51,986 bases of DNA from an uncultured Eubacteriaceae bacterium (GCA_903789635.1 CAIFEY010000018.1:1-51986), one strand, 5' to 3'; numbered from the stretch's first letter, positions 6,492 to 15,646 are shown. Program-made: numbers and translations. Notes: a model not told the origin generated them from the letters alone.

Positions 6492-7979
6492 CTACGCGTC
6501 CGATCTCGCATACTTGTTCTTCATGCCCATGCTCGCCGCGAACAGGACCTCGTCCATGAGGCCGTCGGTTTTGTCTTCCGTGAAGTCGGAGATTTCCTGG
6601 TTTGCGGACTCGAGGAAGCGGTGGAGTGCTGCGCCTTCCGGCTTCTCCTGGAGGTACTTCTCGTCGGTGGCGTGGAGCCATGCGTGCGACTTGTAGGCGA
6701 TCGTGTTGCGGTACTGCTCGATCGTGTTGACGCAGTCCTGGTAGTGGGCGTCTGCGAGCGCCGCGATCAGGCGGTTGGTCCAGTAGAAGTTTCTGGTGGA
6801 GACCTTCTCCGTGACCTCGCTGAAGTATGCCGGCGTCGTCTCGACGTTCGTGTAGAACGGCACGAAAGCGTTGAATGCGCAGGATCCGAACGTTACCCAC
6901 TGGATGCACTGGATTTCCTTTGGCATATATGGGCGGATCTGCGTCAGCGAAAGGACAGAGTTTCGGTTAATTCCGATCGGGCGGAATTTTCTTCTCCACT
7001 CCTCCGGGCCGTAGCCGCCGTAAGGGTCGTACTGCGTGTTCTGGTAGTAGCCGGACATGGTGTACTTGATGTCCTCGATGTTGATCTTGTGCTCAGGCTG
7101 CAGGCACCACGGCAGGTCGTCGGACATCGGCGTGAACTCCGCGTCCTCGCCGTCCCAGATGAACGTGTTCGGGTTCAGGTAGCGCTCGATGAACCATGCC
7201 CTCGGCGTGTTGTACGTGTGGTCCGAGTCGTCGCGGCTTCCGAATGCTGCGCGGCTGTCGAAGTCCGTGCACTCGCGCAGGTTTTCGTAGTCCTTCTCGT
7301 CGTCGAGTGTGCGGTCGAGGTGGTATTTTTCGACAAAGTCGATCATATCTGCAGAACACATGTTTTCTTTCTGTTCACCGTATGCGTCGACAAAGTCGAA
7401 GGAGTCAATTCCCATCTGGTTCGGCATGACGACGTAGCAGTCGTCCGGAACGCGCTTGGCGATCCAGTGATGGCCGCCGATCGTCTCCAGCCACCAAATC
7501 TCATTGACGTCCTGGAATCCGATCGCGTTGAACTCGTACGTTCCGTACTCCTCCAGGATCTTTCCGAGGCGCTCCACGCCTTCCCTCGCCGTATGAATGT
7601 ACGGCAGAACAAGCGTCGGCATGTCCTCTTCCCCAATGCCGTCAACCGCAATTGGGTCCGCTCCCTGGACCGTCGGATTTGTCGTTATCGTCTCCGTGGC
7701 CGTCATCGAGACGTTCGCCGCGTTGATTCCGCCCTGGCCCCAGATTCCTCCGGCAACCTGCACCGCGTCCGGCGTCTCCGTGTACGGCATCGGATCATCC
7801 GGCAGATCGATCTCAAAAGCCGAATTCACCGACTTATAGTGCCTTGGCTGGTCCTCCGGCATGACGACCACGAACTTCTTGGCCGTAAAGCAGTCCGACC
7901 CCGAATCGTCGTCCCTCGCCATCAGCGTGGATCCATCGTATGATGCGTTTTTGCCAACCAAAATTGTTGTGCAGCCCAT
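6492..7979 (-). CDS. pepD: C69-family dipeptidase
   Basis: The product is 495 aa and belongs to the peptidase family U34/C69, whose members are N-terminal nucleophile hydrolases that cleave dipeptides. The start MGCTTILVGKNAS places the nucleophile Cys at residue 3 and is followed by the family stretch DGSTLMARDDDSG. I chose the ATG at 7979 because GAGGAGGT lies seven bases upstream; an in-frame ATG at 8006 has no ribosome site. Later family segments include EIWWLETIGGHHWIAKRVPD and NVSMTATET. In homologues the residues before the Cys are removed during maturation. No signal peptide is visible, so a cytoplasmic location is likely. It is a single-gene unit with a shared terminator downstream. 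Confidence 0.9.
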   Translation of the reverse strand: MGCTTILVGKNASYDGSTLMARDDDSGSDCFTAKKFVVVMPEDQPRHYKSVNSAFEIDLPDDPMPYTETPDAVQVAGGIWGQGGINAANVSMTATETITTNPTVQGADPIAVDGIGEEDMPTLVLPYIHTAREGVERLGKILEEYGTYEFNAIGFQDVNEIWWLETIGGHHWIAKRVPDDCYVVMPNQMGIDSFDFVDAYGEQKENMCSADMIDFVEKYHLDRTLDDEKDYENLRECTDFDSRAAFGSRDDSDHTYNTPRAWFIERYLNPNTFIWDGEDAEFTPMSDDLPWCLQPEHKINIEDIKYTMSGYYQNTQYDPYGGYGPEEWRRKFRPIGINRNSVLSLTQIRPYMPKEIQCIQWVTFGSCAFNAFVPFYTNVETTPAYFSEVTEKVSTRNFYWTNRLIAALADAHYQDCVNTIEQYRNTIAYKSHAWLHATDEKYLQEKPEGAALHRFLESANQEISDFTEDKTDGLMDEVLFAASMGMKNKYARSDA

Positions 7980-8224
7980 TTCACTTACCTCCTCGTAACG
8001 AGTCATTATTTACCGTTTACAGCGAACCCCGCGCTCACCCGCTTGACCGCAGGCATCCCGCGGCTCGCCTGACTGCGAACCTATTGTTCGCTCGCTGATT
8101 CAAGGATACACCATTCTGAAAATTATCTCAACAGCTATGTGGCGTTGCACTTTGTACACATGCCCGCGCCCGCGCATCTCCGCTATTCCATTCGCGCACA
8201 TCTTTTCAAGACCCCGTCCGCAGT

Positions 8225-8682
8225 CCACAGGCGAGGGCACATGCATTTCCCGAACACGTGCTTCGCAAGAATTCGGGAAACGCACATGGTCTCCCCCTTC
8301 AGTTGCGGGCGCCAGCACGATGCGTACGTACAATTCCCAGGGATTGCGCGGGCGGCCGCGTGAGGAAAGGCCGCGGATATTGGCCAAGGCAGCGCATGTG
8401 CCCTCACCCATCAGATGCGGACGGGGGTGATAATGTGCGCGAACGGATTATTGCGCGCGGGCGGGCAATGGTAAAAGTGTAATGCCACTGCGCGGGATCG
8501 CGCGGGCGGCCGCGTGAGAGAAACCCGCGGATACTGGTCAAGGCAGCGCATGTGCCCTCACCCATCAAATGCGGGCGGGATTGATATTGTGCGCGCCTGG
8601 CTTAGGCTGCGCTGGCGCGGGCAATGGTAATAAGGCAGCGCCGCAGCGCAGGATTGCGTGGGCGGCCGCGTGAGGGAAGGGA
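8225..8682 (-). repeat. Tandem G+C-rich repeat, about 154-bp period
   Basis: The segment beginning GCGCGGGCGGCCGCGTGAG occurs at 8346, 8500 and (partial) 8656. The first two units share long tracts such as AAGGCAGCGCATGTGCCCTC and ACCCATCA-ATGCGG. Read on the minus strand each unit contains TTACCATTGCCCGC, a variant of the TACCATTTTCC linker that follows P7 in family 1, so this looks like an amplified tail of copy D. A further hairpin pairs TTTCCCGAA with TTCGGGAAA (about 8244-8281). 7980-8224 holds no recognisable feature beyond short G+C-rich palindromes. Confidence 0.7.
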
Positions 8683-8910
8683 AATGGTAGATCCCGCTCG
8701 GCGCAAGGCCTCCCGAGATCTGCGATTGTCGAAGAAGGTGAGAGAATCCTCCGCTGATCGCGTCGGATTCTCCTATTATATTTGCCGCCCTGCGGGCGGT
8801 AGGGTCGCCGATTCATCACGTTCGTTCTGAATCGGGATCTGGCGCCGTGCCGGAAGAAGGACAAGCACGGCGAAGGTTACCGTTTACTCGCTTCGCTCGT
8901 AAACGGGATC
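8683..8910 (-). repeat. Multi-hairpin element family 1, copy D
   Basis: Stems on plus coordinates, in minus-strand order, are 8880-8887/8899-8906, 8844-8850/8865-8871, 8808-8814/8829-8835, P5 8785-8790/8794-8799 (3-nt loop), P6 8742-8749/8765-8772 and P7 8689-8693/8717-8721. Minus-strand linkers GGTAACCTTC, TCACCTTCTTCGACAATCGC and TACCATTTCCC match copies A, C and F. The P7 loop GGGAGGCCTTGCGCCGAGCG differs from copy F's at a few bases. Confidence 0.75.
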
Positions 8911-8942
8911 TAGCGGCCGCCTGTAATATTGGGCCTCGCGGC

Positions 8943-9340
8943 CGATTGAAGAAACCCGGCTTCGCTGACGCTGACGCCGGGTTTCTTCAATTATTGCGCG
9001 GGCCACCGTCCGACCCGCCCTAACCTGATCATGCGGGTCGGACAGTCGCCCGCGCAGGGGCGGTCCGGCGATTTTTATGCCAATGATCGCCCGACCGCGT
9101 GTGGAATCGGTTGAAATCGTGCTGCGCAGTATGCTCGCACGATTTCTGTGATTTTTTCGCCGCGCGCCTTACACGCTGGAATGGCGCGCGGCGAGGGCCC
9201 GCCAGCCCATTTGAAAGCTGGGGTTGGGGCCGCGGGCAGGTCGCGGCAGATGAAAATTTAATATGCCGCGACCTAAGGTGGTAACTCGACCTCAGGAATT
9301 CGACCGAGTTCCCTCGGTGGTTTCCCCCGCACACTAAAGA
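8943..9340 (-). repeat. Hairpin chain continuing copy D (element E)
   Basis: Successive hairpins include ATTGAAGAAACCCGGC with its perfect 16-bp complement (about 8945-8990), GTCCGACCCGC/GCGGGTCGGAC (about 9008-9043), CGGTC-GGCGAT/ATCGCC-GACCG (9061-9097), P2 9113-9122/9137-9146, P1 9158-9168/9183-9193 (11 bp) and AGGTCGCGGCA/TGCCGCGACCT (about 9238-9273). P1 and P2 have the same order and the same loop features as copies A, B, C and G: a TAAG near the P1 3' arm, and GAGC...GCA in the P2 loop. No frame here has coding signals. Confidence 0.7.
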
Positions 9341-9399
9341 AAACTGGAAAAAGGCGCACGGGGGGAGTTTTAGTATACTGTATGTACGACAAGTTCCAG

Positions 9400-10316
9400 T
9401 TATTACCATTCCTGCCGGCTATATTTTAATTATTACTGTGAACCGAAGAGTCTTCAATTTTTTCCGGCCATAGTTCATATTTTTCATGGTACCGAAATTC
9501 ACAGGACGGCCCACCCGCTCGAGGGCAGCGGGATTTCGGCTATTATTCAATTGTAGAAGATAGCCGAAATTCTAATAGACACAGCGATCATATTGTCAGC
9601 TTTACTGTTCAGATCGACCAGTTGTATCCCGGATTTATCCGGGATTACTGCGATCAGCGCCCGCTCGTGCGCACTTTTCTCGCCTTCGAGCGCGGGGTGA
9701 TTCGGCTTGAGATCATATTTTACAAATAGCCGGCGGTGTATACACGAGTTTCGGCTGACCGAGAAATTTGATTTATAGCCGGCGGCGGGGCGGCCCATGC
9801 CGGACGACTGGACAACAGAAATGAGAAGGAATGCACGCGCACCCTGGTCATCCCGACGAGATGTCGACCACGGTGATATCTGAATATCAGATTTGCATTC
9901 GCAGCATTGATAACACTGGATGACACTGCGGCATTCCGGTATGCCGGAGCAGCGGCGTACCAGTTGCCACCTCCCTCTCTTGCTGAGTTATCACTGGCAT
10001 ACAGAATGCAATTCTACAATGGTCATTAATCACCCAACAAAATTTTGTATACTTCCGGAAAATCGTAAAAGCCCATCTGCAATAAATTCCGCCGCCGACG
10101 CTTAGTATTTTTGAAATATCGCAGATTTAAAGAAGAGTCATCGCCGGCGGCGAGCGGCCCCGGTACGTCCGTGACGGCTATATTGCTATCATCATCCGTC
10201 ATGTAATCATGCAGATTACATATATGTTCGGTAACAAGAGCGAATCCATCTATTTCCCGAAGTTTTTATTACTCACCCAGTCCATGTTATCAGTATTCAC
10301 ATGCCATGTATACACT
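9400..10316. repeat. Gene-free stretch with further hairpins and short repeats
   Basis: No gene is supported. Perfect or near-perfect hairpins include CCCGCT/AGCGGG (about 9514-9531), ATTTCGGCTA/TAGCCGAAAT (9533-9570), ATCCCGGA/TCCGGGAT with a 4-nt loop (9626-9645) and CCCGCTCG/CGAGCG-GGG (about 9660-9696). TAGCCGGCGG occurs twice (9728 and 9775). GCxGATTTAAAGAAG near 10120 and CTTCCGGAAAATCG near 10050 have related copies at 10400-10470. The G+C level is lower than in copies A to F. Confidence 0.55.
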
Positions 10317-11110
10317 TGGATCCTGTATACCCCGATTTTCCCTCGAAAACAGCCGGAATCAAACGAACCAAATCGATTACAACGCCCTTCAAATCCGCCA
10401 TTTTACGATTTTCCGGAACCAAATTCGTCAACTTCCGGGAATATGGATTATTGCGGATTTAAAGAAGTATTTTGTATACATCCGTCGTCTCCTTCCGCAC
10501 ATTATAGTGTTCCAGTATGCGGGGCCGCCCGCGCCGCCCCTTACGCCCATCCAGGCGGCGCTACGGCCCGGCAGGCGACAGCACCTTGGAGCCTGCGGGC
10601 CGGATCAAAGGAATCCGCGAGCCCCGCCAAGCGGATTCCTACCTTCGCCATGCGTTTCCAGCTTTATCAGCACGGCGCCGCGGTCTGTCAGCCATTCAAC
10701 TCATAAAAGCTGACGGACCGCCACCGCGCCCGGGCGACGTTCCGAACCGCAGTACAGAATTAAGATCGGTTCGGACGGTCGCCCGGCGCTGCAATCAGGA
10801 GAACACGACCAAGCGGGAGAGTTCTCCCACCTTCGGCCGGCCGCCGCCCCTTCAGAAAAGCAGCCGGCCGCTCGATCAAGGAGAATACGAAACCCGCCGC
10901 GCAAGCGGCGAGGTTGAGTATTCTCTCACCTTGCCGCCCGCAGGGCGGCAAAGACAATCCCGCTTCAGAGCAGCGCCGATGAAGCGGCGACCTTCTTTGA
11001 CAATCAGTGAAGCCGGGAAGCCCTGCGCTGAGCGGCTTCTACCATTTTCCTCTCCGCGCAGCGGACCACCCCAGTATCGCCGCCCCTCACATCACGCACG
11101 CGGCGCCGCG
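10317..11110 (+). repeat. Multi-hairpin element family 1, copy F
   Basis: This is the most complete copy after C. The stems are P1 10730-10738/10778-10786 (plus inner CCGAACCG/CGGTTCGG), P2 10798-10804/10821-10827, P3 10835-10841/10863-10869, P4 10881-10888/10918-10925, P5 10933-10939/10943-10949, P6 10960-10966/10981-10987 and P7 11009-11014/11034-11039. The linkers are CCACCTTC, GCTCGATCAAGG, TCACCTT, AAAGACAATCC, CGACCTTCTTTGACAATCA and TACCATTTTCC. It begins with GGATCCTGTATACC (10318-10331), related to GGATACTGTATACC in copies A and C. An extra hairpin GGAATCCGC/GCGGATTCC lies near 10609-10638. 11111-11242 is G+C-rich with no recognisable gene. Confidence 0.75.
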
Positions 11111-11242
11111 GTCCGGCGCTCCTCAGCTTCCAATCGCCCGACCGCTCCCAGTCGCGTGCCCGCCCCGGTATCCCGGAGGGCCTCTCCTTTGCCCGGCGGG
11201 CCGCCGCCCCCTCACCCCCATTGAAGAATCCCCCGCACGCCA

Positions 11243-11286
11243 AAAACCGCCCGCTTACGCAGACATCTGTGCAAGCGGGCGGTTTT
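11243..11286. terminator. Terminator after ppdK (end of the housekeeping operon)
   Basis: AAAACCGCCCGCTT (11243-11256) pairs perfectly over 14 bp with AAGCGGGCGGTTTT (11273-11286). On the minus strand, the direction of ppdK, it ends in TTTTT. It can also act on the plus strand for element F. Confidence 0.9.
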
Positions 11287-11303
11287 ATATTCTGGCGCTC
11301 GGG

Positions 11304-13946
11304 TTACTCTTCTTTGCCGTTCCCTAATCGGATCGCCGCCTGGGCCGCCGCGAGGCGCGCGACGGGCACGCGGAACGGGGAGCAGGAGACGTAGTTCATG
11401 CCGAGCTCGTGGAAGAACTCGACGCTGCGCTGGTCGCCGGTCTGGGCGCCGCAGACGCCTAAGCGGAGGTTCGGCTTGACCTTGCGGCCTAAGGTGATGG
11501 CGCGCTCCATGACTTTGCCGACGCCGTCGCGGTCGATGGTCTTGAACGGGTCGTCCGGGAAGATGCCCTGGTCCATGTACTCGCTGATCAGGCCGGCGGT
11601 GTCGTTTCTGGAGAGGCCGTACATCATCTGGGTCAGGTCGTTGGTGCCGAAAGAGAAGGTGTCGACGCTTCCGGCGAGGGCGTCCGCGCGCATGCAGGCA
11701 CGCGGGACCTCGAGCATGGTGCCGATGCGGTACTCGATCGTGTGGCCGGCGTCCTTCATGATGCGGTCAGCGGTCTTCTTTACGAGGTCCTTGACGCGGT
11801 TGAGCTCGTGGACGGAGATGACGAGCGGGATGATGATCTCCAGGTCGACCTGGCGCCCCATCTTCTCCTCGGCCTCGATCGCGGCGGAGATGATCGCCTC
11901 CGTCTGCATGACCGTGAGCTCCGGGTGCATGATGCAGAGACGGCAGCCGCGCTGGCCCAGCATCGGGTTCGTCTCCCTGAGGGCGTCTGCTTTTTGTCTG
12001 ACGCCGAAGAGGGAGAGGCCCTCCTCCTTGGCGAAGTCCTCGAGGTCGGCGTCGCTCTCCGGCAGAAAGTCCTGCAGCGGCAGGTCGAGCAGGCGCACGC
12101 TGACCGGCAGGCCCTCCATGATCGTGAAGATGTCGAAGAAGTCGGAGCGCTGGATGCGCTTGATCTCCTCCATGGCCTCCTGCTTCTCCTCCGGGTCCTG
12201 CGTCAGGAGCATTTTTTGGATCTGGCGGAGGCGGCTGCCCTGATAGAACATGTGTTCACTGCGGCAAAGTCCGATGCCCTCAGCACCGAAGTCCGCGCCC
12301 TGCTGGGCTTCCTCCGGGGTGTTGGCGTTGGTCCTGACCTTCATCGTTCGGAACTCGTCGGCCCATCCCATGATCTTTCCGAAGTCGCCGGAGAGGTCCG
12401 GCGGGATCATGCGGATCTGGCCTTCGTAGACGCAGCCTTTGAAGCCGTTGATCGAGATGTACTCACCTCTGTAGTAGGTCTGCTCGCCGGCGCGCATGCT
12501 GTTCAGGTCGTCCGCGATCTCGATGTCGTCGCCGACCGAGGTCACGCAGGCCTTGCCCATCGCCCTGGCCGCGCCGGACGCGTGGGAGGTGATCCCGCCG
12601 CGCTGGGTCACGATGCCGGAGGACGCGTAAATTCCGGAGAGGTCGTCGGCGTCGGTCTCCTTCTGGACCAGAATGACCGGCTCGCCGATCTGGTGGAGCT
12701 GGAGTGCCTGCTCCGGGCTGAACACCAGTCTGCCGCAGGCGCAGCCAGGCGATGCCTCGATGCCCTGAGCGATCGTGACCGCCTCTTCCTCCTGCTCCGG
12801 GTCGAACCTCGGGGCGAGCAGGTTCTCGATGAAGACCGGGTCGATTCTTAAGACCGCGGTCTTGCGGTCGATCAGCTCCTCCTTCACGAGGTCGACTGCC
12901 GTCTTGACCGCAGCCTGGGCGGTGCGCCTGCCGCGGCGCGTCTGCAGGATGTAGAGCTTGCCCTGCTGCACCGTGAACTCCGCGTACTGCAGGTCGCGGT
13001 ACTGACGCTCCAGAATCTCGCAGATGTGCTTCAGGCGTTCGTAGGCCTCAGGGAAGGCGGCCTGCATGATGCTGAGGTCGAGCGGGCTGCGGATGCCCTT
13101 CTGCATCTCGCTGCCCTTGGCGTCGATCAAAAACTCGCCGTACAGGCGTTTTTGGCCGCTGGACGGGTCCCTCGTCAGGACGATGCCGGTCCCGCTGCTG
13201 CTGCCGGCGTTTCCGTAGACCATGGCCTGCACCGTGACGGCGATTCCGGGCTCGTCCGGGATCTGGTGCATCTTCCTGTACGCGATGACGTCCGGCGCCA
13301 TCCACTCCTTCAGGATCGCGATCATGCCCTCTTCCAGCTGCTCGAGCGGATCCTCCGGGAACGGGCTCCCCGTCTCCTCGACGATCAGTCTGCGGTAGGA
13401 AACCTCGAGAGCCTGCAGGTCCTCCAGCGACAGGCGGTCGCCGTCCTGCGCGCCGGCCTCGCGGCGCTTCTCCTGATTCAACGCCAAAAAGCGGTCCTCA
13501 TCAATTCCGAGAACGATGCTGCTGTACGATGAGAGAAAGTCCAGCATGTTCCGGAGCGCAAACCGCCTGTCCCCGGTCATGCGTTCCAGGGCACCGACCG
13601 TGTCCCGGTTCAGACCGAGGTTCAGGATCGTCTTCAGTGTCCCGTTCATCGCCTTGGGAGCGCCGCCCCTGACCGCGACGAGAAGCGGGTTCTCCGAGTC
13701 GCCGAGACGTTTTCCCATGACATTTTCCAGCTCCGCGACCTTGGCGCAGATCTCCGCGTGGACGGCGGGGTCGAGTTTCCCCCCGTTCTCGTAAAACCTG
13801 GTGCACGCCTCCGTACTGACCGTAAAGCCGAACGGGACCGGAATGCCGATCTTCATCATTTCTGCGAGATTGGCACCCTTTTCGCCGAGAAGATCCGTCA
13901 TGTCGCTGGATCCTTCATTTAAGGAGTAGACAAACTTCTTATCCAA
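11304..13946 (-). CDS. ppdK: Divergent pyruvate, phosphate dikinase-like protein
   Basis: The product is 880 aa, the usual PPDK length, with all domains: N-terminal ATP-grasp (1-340), the swivelling phosphohistidine domain, and the C-terminal PEP/pyruvate barrel. The phosphocarrier His is present (RGGITSHASGAARAMG), as are the metal ligands (MLEVPRA, GTNDLTQ) and the catalytic Cys (GVCGAQTGD). Several near-invariant motifs are changed. VRSGAxxSMPGMMDT has become VRGGAPKAMNGTLKT, QGEDVVAG has become KGSEMQKG, LDPPLHEF has become LDLPLQDF, and CGEHGGD has become CGAQTGD. It may be a paralogue with altered or regulatory function. Translation starts at TTG (13946), with GTGAGG upstream. It is the last gene of the rpsU-to-glyQS series, separated from glyQS by a possible attenuating hairpin. 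Confidence 0.85.
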   Translation of the reverse strand: MDKKFVYSLNEGSSDMTDLLGEKGANLAEMMKIGIPVPFGFTVSTEACTRFYENGGKLDPAVHAEICAKVAELENVMGKRLGDSENPLLVAVRGGAPKAMNGTLKTILNLGLNRDTVGALERMTGDRRFALRNMLDFLSSYSSIVLGIDEDRFLALNQEKRREAGAQDGDRLSLEDLQALEVSYRRLIVEETGSPFPEDPLEQLEEGMIAILKEWMAPDVIAYRKMHQIPDEPGIAVTVQAMVYGNAGSSSGTGIVLTRDPSSGQKRLYGEFLIDAKGSEMQKGIRSPLDLSIMQAAFPEAYERLKHICEILERQYRDLQYAEFTVQQGKLYILQTRRGRRTAQAAVKTAVDLVKEELIDRKTAVLRIDPVFIENLLAPRFDPEQEEEAVTIAQGIEASPGCACGRLVFSPEQALQLHQIGEPVILVQKETDADDLSGIYASSGIVTQRGGITSHASGAARAMGKACVTSVGDDIEIADDLNSMRAGEQTYYRGEYISINGFKGCVYEGQIRMIPPDLSGDFGKIMGWADEFRTMKVRTNANTPEEAQQGADFGAEGIGLCRSEHMFYQGSRLRQIQKMLLTQDPEEKQEAMEEIKRIQRSDFFDIFTIMEGLPVSVRLLDLPLQDFLPESDADLEDFAKEEGLSLFGVRQKADALRETNPMLGQRGCRLCIMHPELTVMQTEAIISAAIEAEEKMGRQVDLEIIIPLVISVHELNRVKDLVKKTADRIMKDAGHTIEYRIGTMLEVPRACMRADALAGSVDTFSFGTNDLTQMMYGLSRNDTAGLISEYMDQGIFPDDPFKTIDRDGVGKVMERAITLGRKVKPNLRLGVCGAQTGDQRSVEFFHELGMNYVSCSPFRVPVARLAAAQAAIRLGNGKEE

Positions 13947-14087
13947 ACTAAAGCCTCACTGCACCGCCGCGAAATCAGGGCGCCGGGGAGGACCGCCTGT
14001 TCCTCCCGCTTCTGCAATCCTCTGGTCGTCCGATCTTCCATCTTCCGATCAGCGTCAACGCCCCGAAAACCCGCATGGCGGATCCCC

Positions 14088-14118
14088 AAAAGCGGCATGG
14101 AATCCCACTGCCGCTTTT
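14088..14118 (-). terminator. Hairpin between glyQS and ppdK
   Basis: AAAAGCGGC (14088-14096) pairs perfectly with GCCGCTTTT (14110-14118). On the minus strand only four T follow within the stem, so this is a weak terminator or attenuator that would reduce ppdK expression relative to glyQS. Confidence 0.55.
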
Positions 14119-14135
14119 GTATACTTACCGATTAA

Positions 14136-15545
14136 TTAAAAAACCATTTTCTCTTCAATGTAGCTGCGAACGTCTGCGATCGGCAGTCTTACCTGCTCCA
14201 TCGTATCTCTGTCGCGGATTGTGACGCAGCCGTCCTCGGCCGTGTCGAAGTCGACGCAGATGCAGAACGGCGTTCCGATCTCGTCCTGACGTCTGTAACG
14301 CTTTCCGATCGATCCAGTGACGTCGTAGTCTACGCTGAAGTACTTGGACAGCTCCTCTGCGATCGGCTCTGCCTGGTCGCCAAGCTTCTTCGCAAGCGGC
14401 AGTACGGCAGCCTTGAACGGTGCCAGCGCCGGATGGAAGTGCATGACGGTGCGGACGTCCTTCTTACCATTGTCACTCTCCAGCTCCTGCTCCTCGTACG
14501 CGTCGACCAGGAATGCCAGCGTCGCACGGTCAGCACCGACGGAAGGCTCGATGCAGTACGGGATGAAGGACTGCTTGTCCTTGCCCTCTCCCTCCGTGTA
14601 CGTCATCTCCTCTTCGGAGAACTCCGTGTGGCGGCTCAGGTCGAAGTCCGTACGGTCAGCGATGCCCCAGAGCTCGCCCCAGCCGAACGGGAACAGATAC
14701 TCGATGTCCGTCGTCATGGAGCTGTAGTGAGACAGCTCTTCCTTAGAGTGGTCTCTCAAGCGCAGGTTCTCATCCCTGATGCCGAGGTTGACCAGGAAGT
14801 TGTGCGCGTACTCTCTCCAGTACTTGAACCACTCCGGATCCTCTCCCGGCCTGCAGAAGAACTCGAGCTCCATCTGCTCGAACTCTCTCGTGCGGAACGT
14901 GAAGTTGCCCGGCGTGATCTCGTTTCTGAACGCCTTTCCGATCTGTGCGATTCCGAACGGCAGCTTCTTTCTGGTCGTTCTCTGTACGTTCTTGAAGTTG
15001 ACGAAGATTCCCTGGGCAGTCTCCGGGCGCAGATAGATCTGGGAGGTCGTGTCCTCCGTGACGCCCTGGAAGGTCTTGAACATCAGGTTGAACTGGCGGA
15101 TCGGCGTGAACTCCTTGGAGCCGCAGTCCGGACACGTAATTCCGTGCTCCTTGATGTACTCCTCCATCTTCTCGTTCGGCCAGCCGTCGACGATGATCTC
15201 CGGCAGGTTGTTGTTGAAGACGTACTCCTCGATCAGCTTGTCCGCACGCCATCTCGCATGGCACTGCTTGCAGTCGATCAGCGGGTCGCTGAATCCGCCG
15301 ACGTGTCCGGATGCTTCCCAGACTTTCGGATTCATCAGGATCGCCGCGTCGAGTCCGACGTTGTACTTGCTCTCCTGTACGAACTTCTTCCACCATGCCT
15401 TCTTGACGTTGTTCTTCAGCTCAACTCCCAGAGGGCCGTAATCCCATGTGTTAGCGAGTCCGCCGTAAATCGCGGAACCCGGGTAGACGAATCCTCTGTT
15501 CTTCGCCAAAGCTACAATTTTCTCCATTGTGACTTCACTGCTCAT
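14136..15545 (-). CDS. glyQS: Glycyl-tRNA synthetase, single-chain class II type
   Basis: The product is 469 aa from the ATG at 15545 ([19 protein letters not shown]). It charges tRNA-Gly as an alpha2 enzyme. It opens with the family segment [20 protein letters not shown], followed by class II motif 2 ([20 protein letters not shown]) and motif 3 with GADRA ([17 protein letters not shown]). A C-terminal anticodon-binding domain follows (about 360-469, beginning [15 protein letters not shown]). CKQCHA and CPDCGS in the insertion could bind zinc. A TTG three codons upstream is in frame, but the ATG fits the family better. No T-box leader is visible in the 100 bases upstream, which contain only a short GATGCCG/CGGCATC hairpin (15593-15619). 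Confidence 0.95.
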   Translation of the reverse strand: MSSEVTMEKIVALAKNRGFVYPGSAIYGGLANTWDYGPLGVELKNNVKKAWWKKFVQESKYNVGLDAAILMNPKVWEASGHVGGFSDPLIDCKQCHARWRADKLIEEYVFNNNLPEIIVDGWPNEKMEEYIKEHGITCPDCGSKEFTPIRQFNLMFKTFQGVTEDTTSQIYLRPETAQGIFVNFKNVQRTTRKKLPFGIAQIGKAFRNEITPGNFTFRTREFEQMELEFFCRPGEDPEWFKYWREYAHNFLVNLGIRDENLRLRDHSKEELSHYSSMTTDIEYLFPFGWGELWGIADRTDFDLSRHTEFSEEEMTYTEGEGKDKQSFIPYCIEPSVGADRATLAFLVDAYEEQELESDNGKKDVRTVMHFHPALAPFKAAVLPLAKKLGDQAEPIAEELSKYFSVDYDVTGSIGKRYRRQDEIGTPFCICVDFDTAEDGCVTIRDRDTMEQVRLPIADVRSYIEEKMVF

Positions 15546-15646
15546 ATTTCCCAACTTTCTAAACTCTGAATAAATCTTTCTCTATGCATACAGATGCCGA
15601 ACTCCCAGAGCCCGGCATCATGCAGTCTTGATAATTTTTCCCCGTC

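Noticed and set aside
8943-9340. Integron attC-site array
   Set aside because: attC sites have conserved R boxes and bracket gene cassettes. Here there are no cassettes, no integrase and different conserved linkers.
10209-11224. Overlapping open frames of 100-235 codons within copy F
   Set aside because: They cross hairpins and linkers shared with other copies in different frames, have no ribosome sites and show no recognisable domains.
15546-15646. Glycine T-box upstream of glyQS
   Set aside because: The gap is only about 100 bases. I see no specifier loop or T-box sequence, and glyQS is within an operon.
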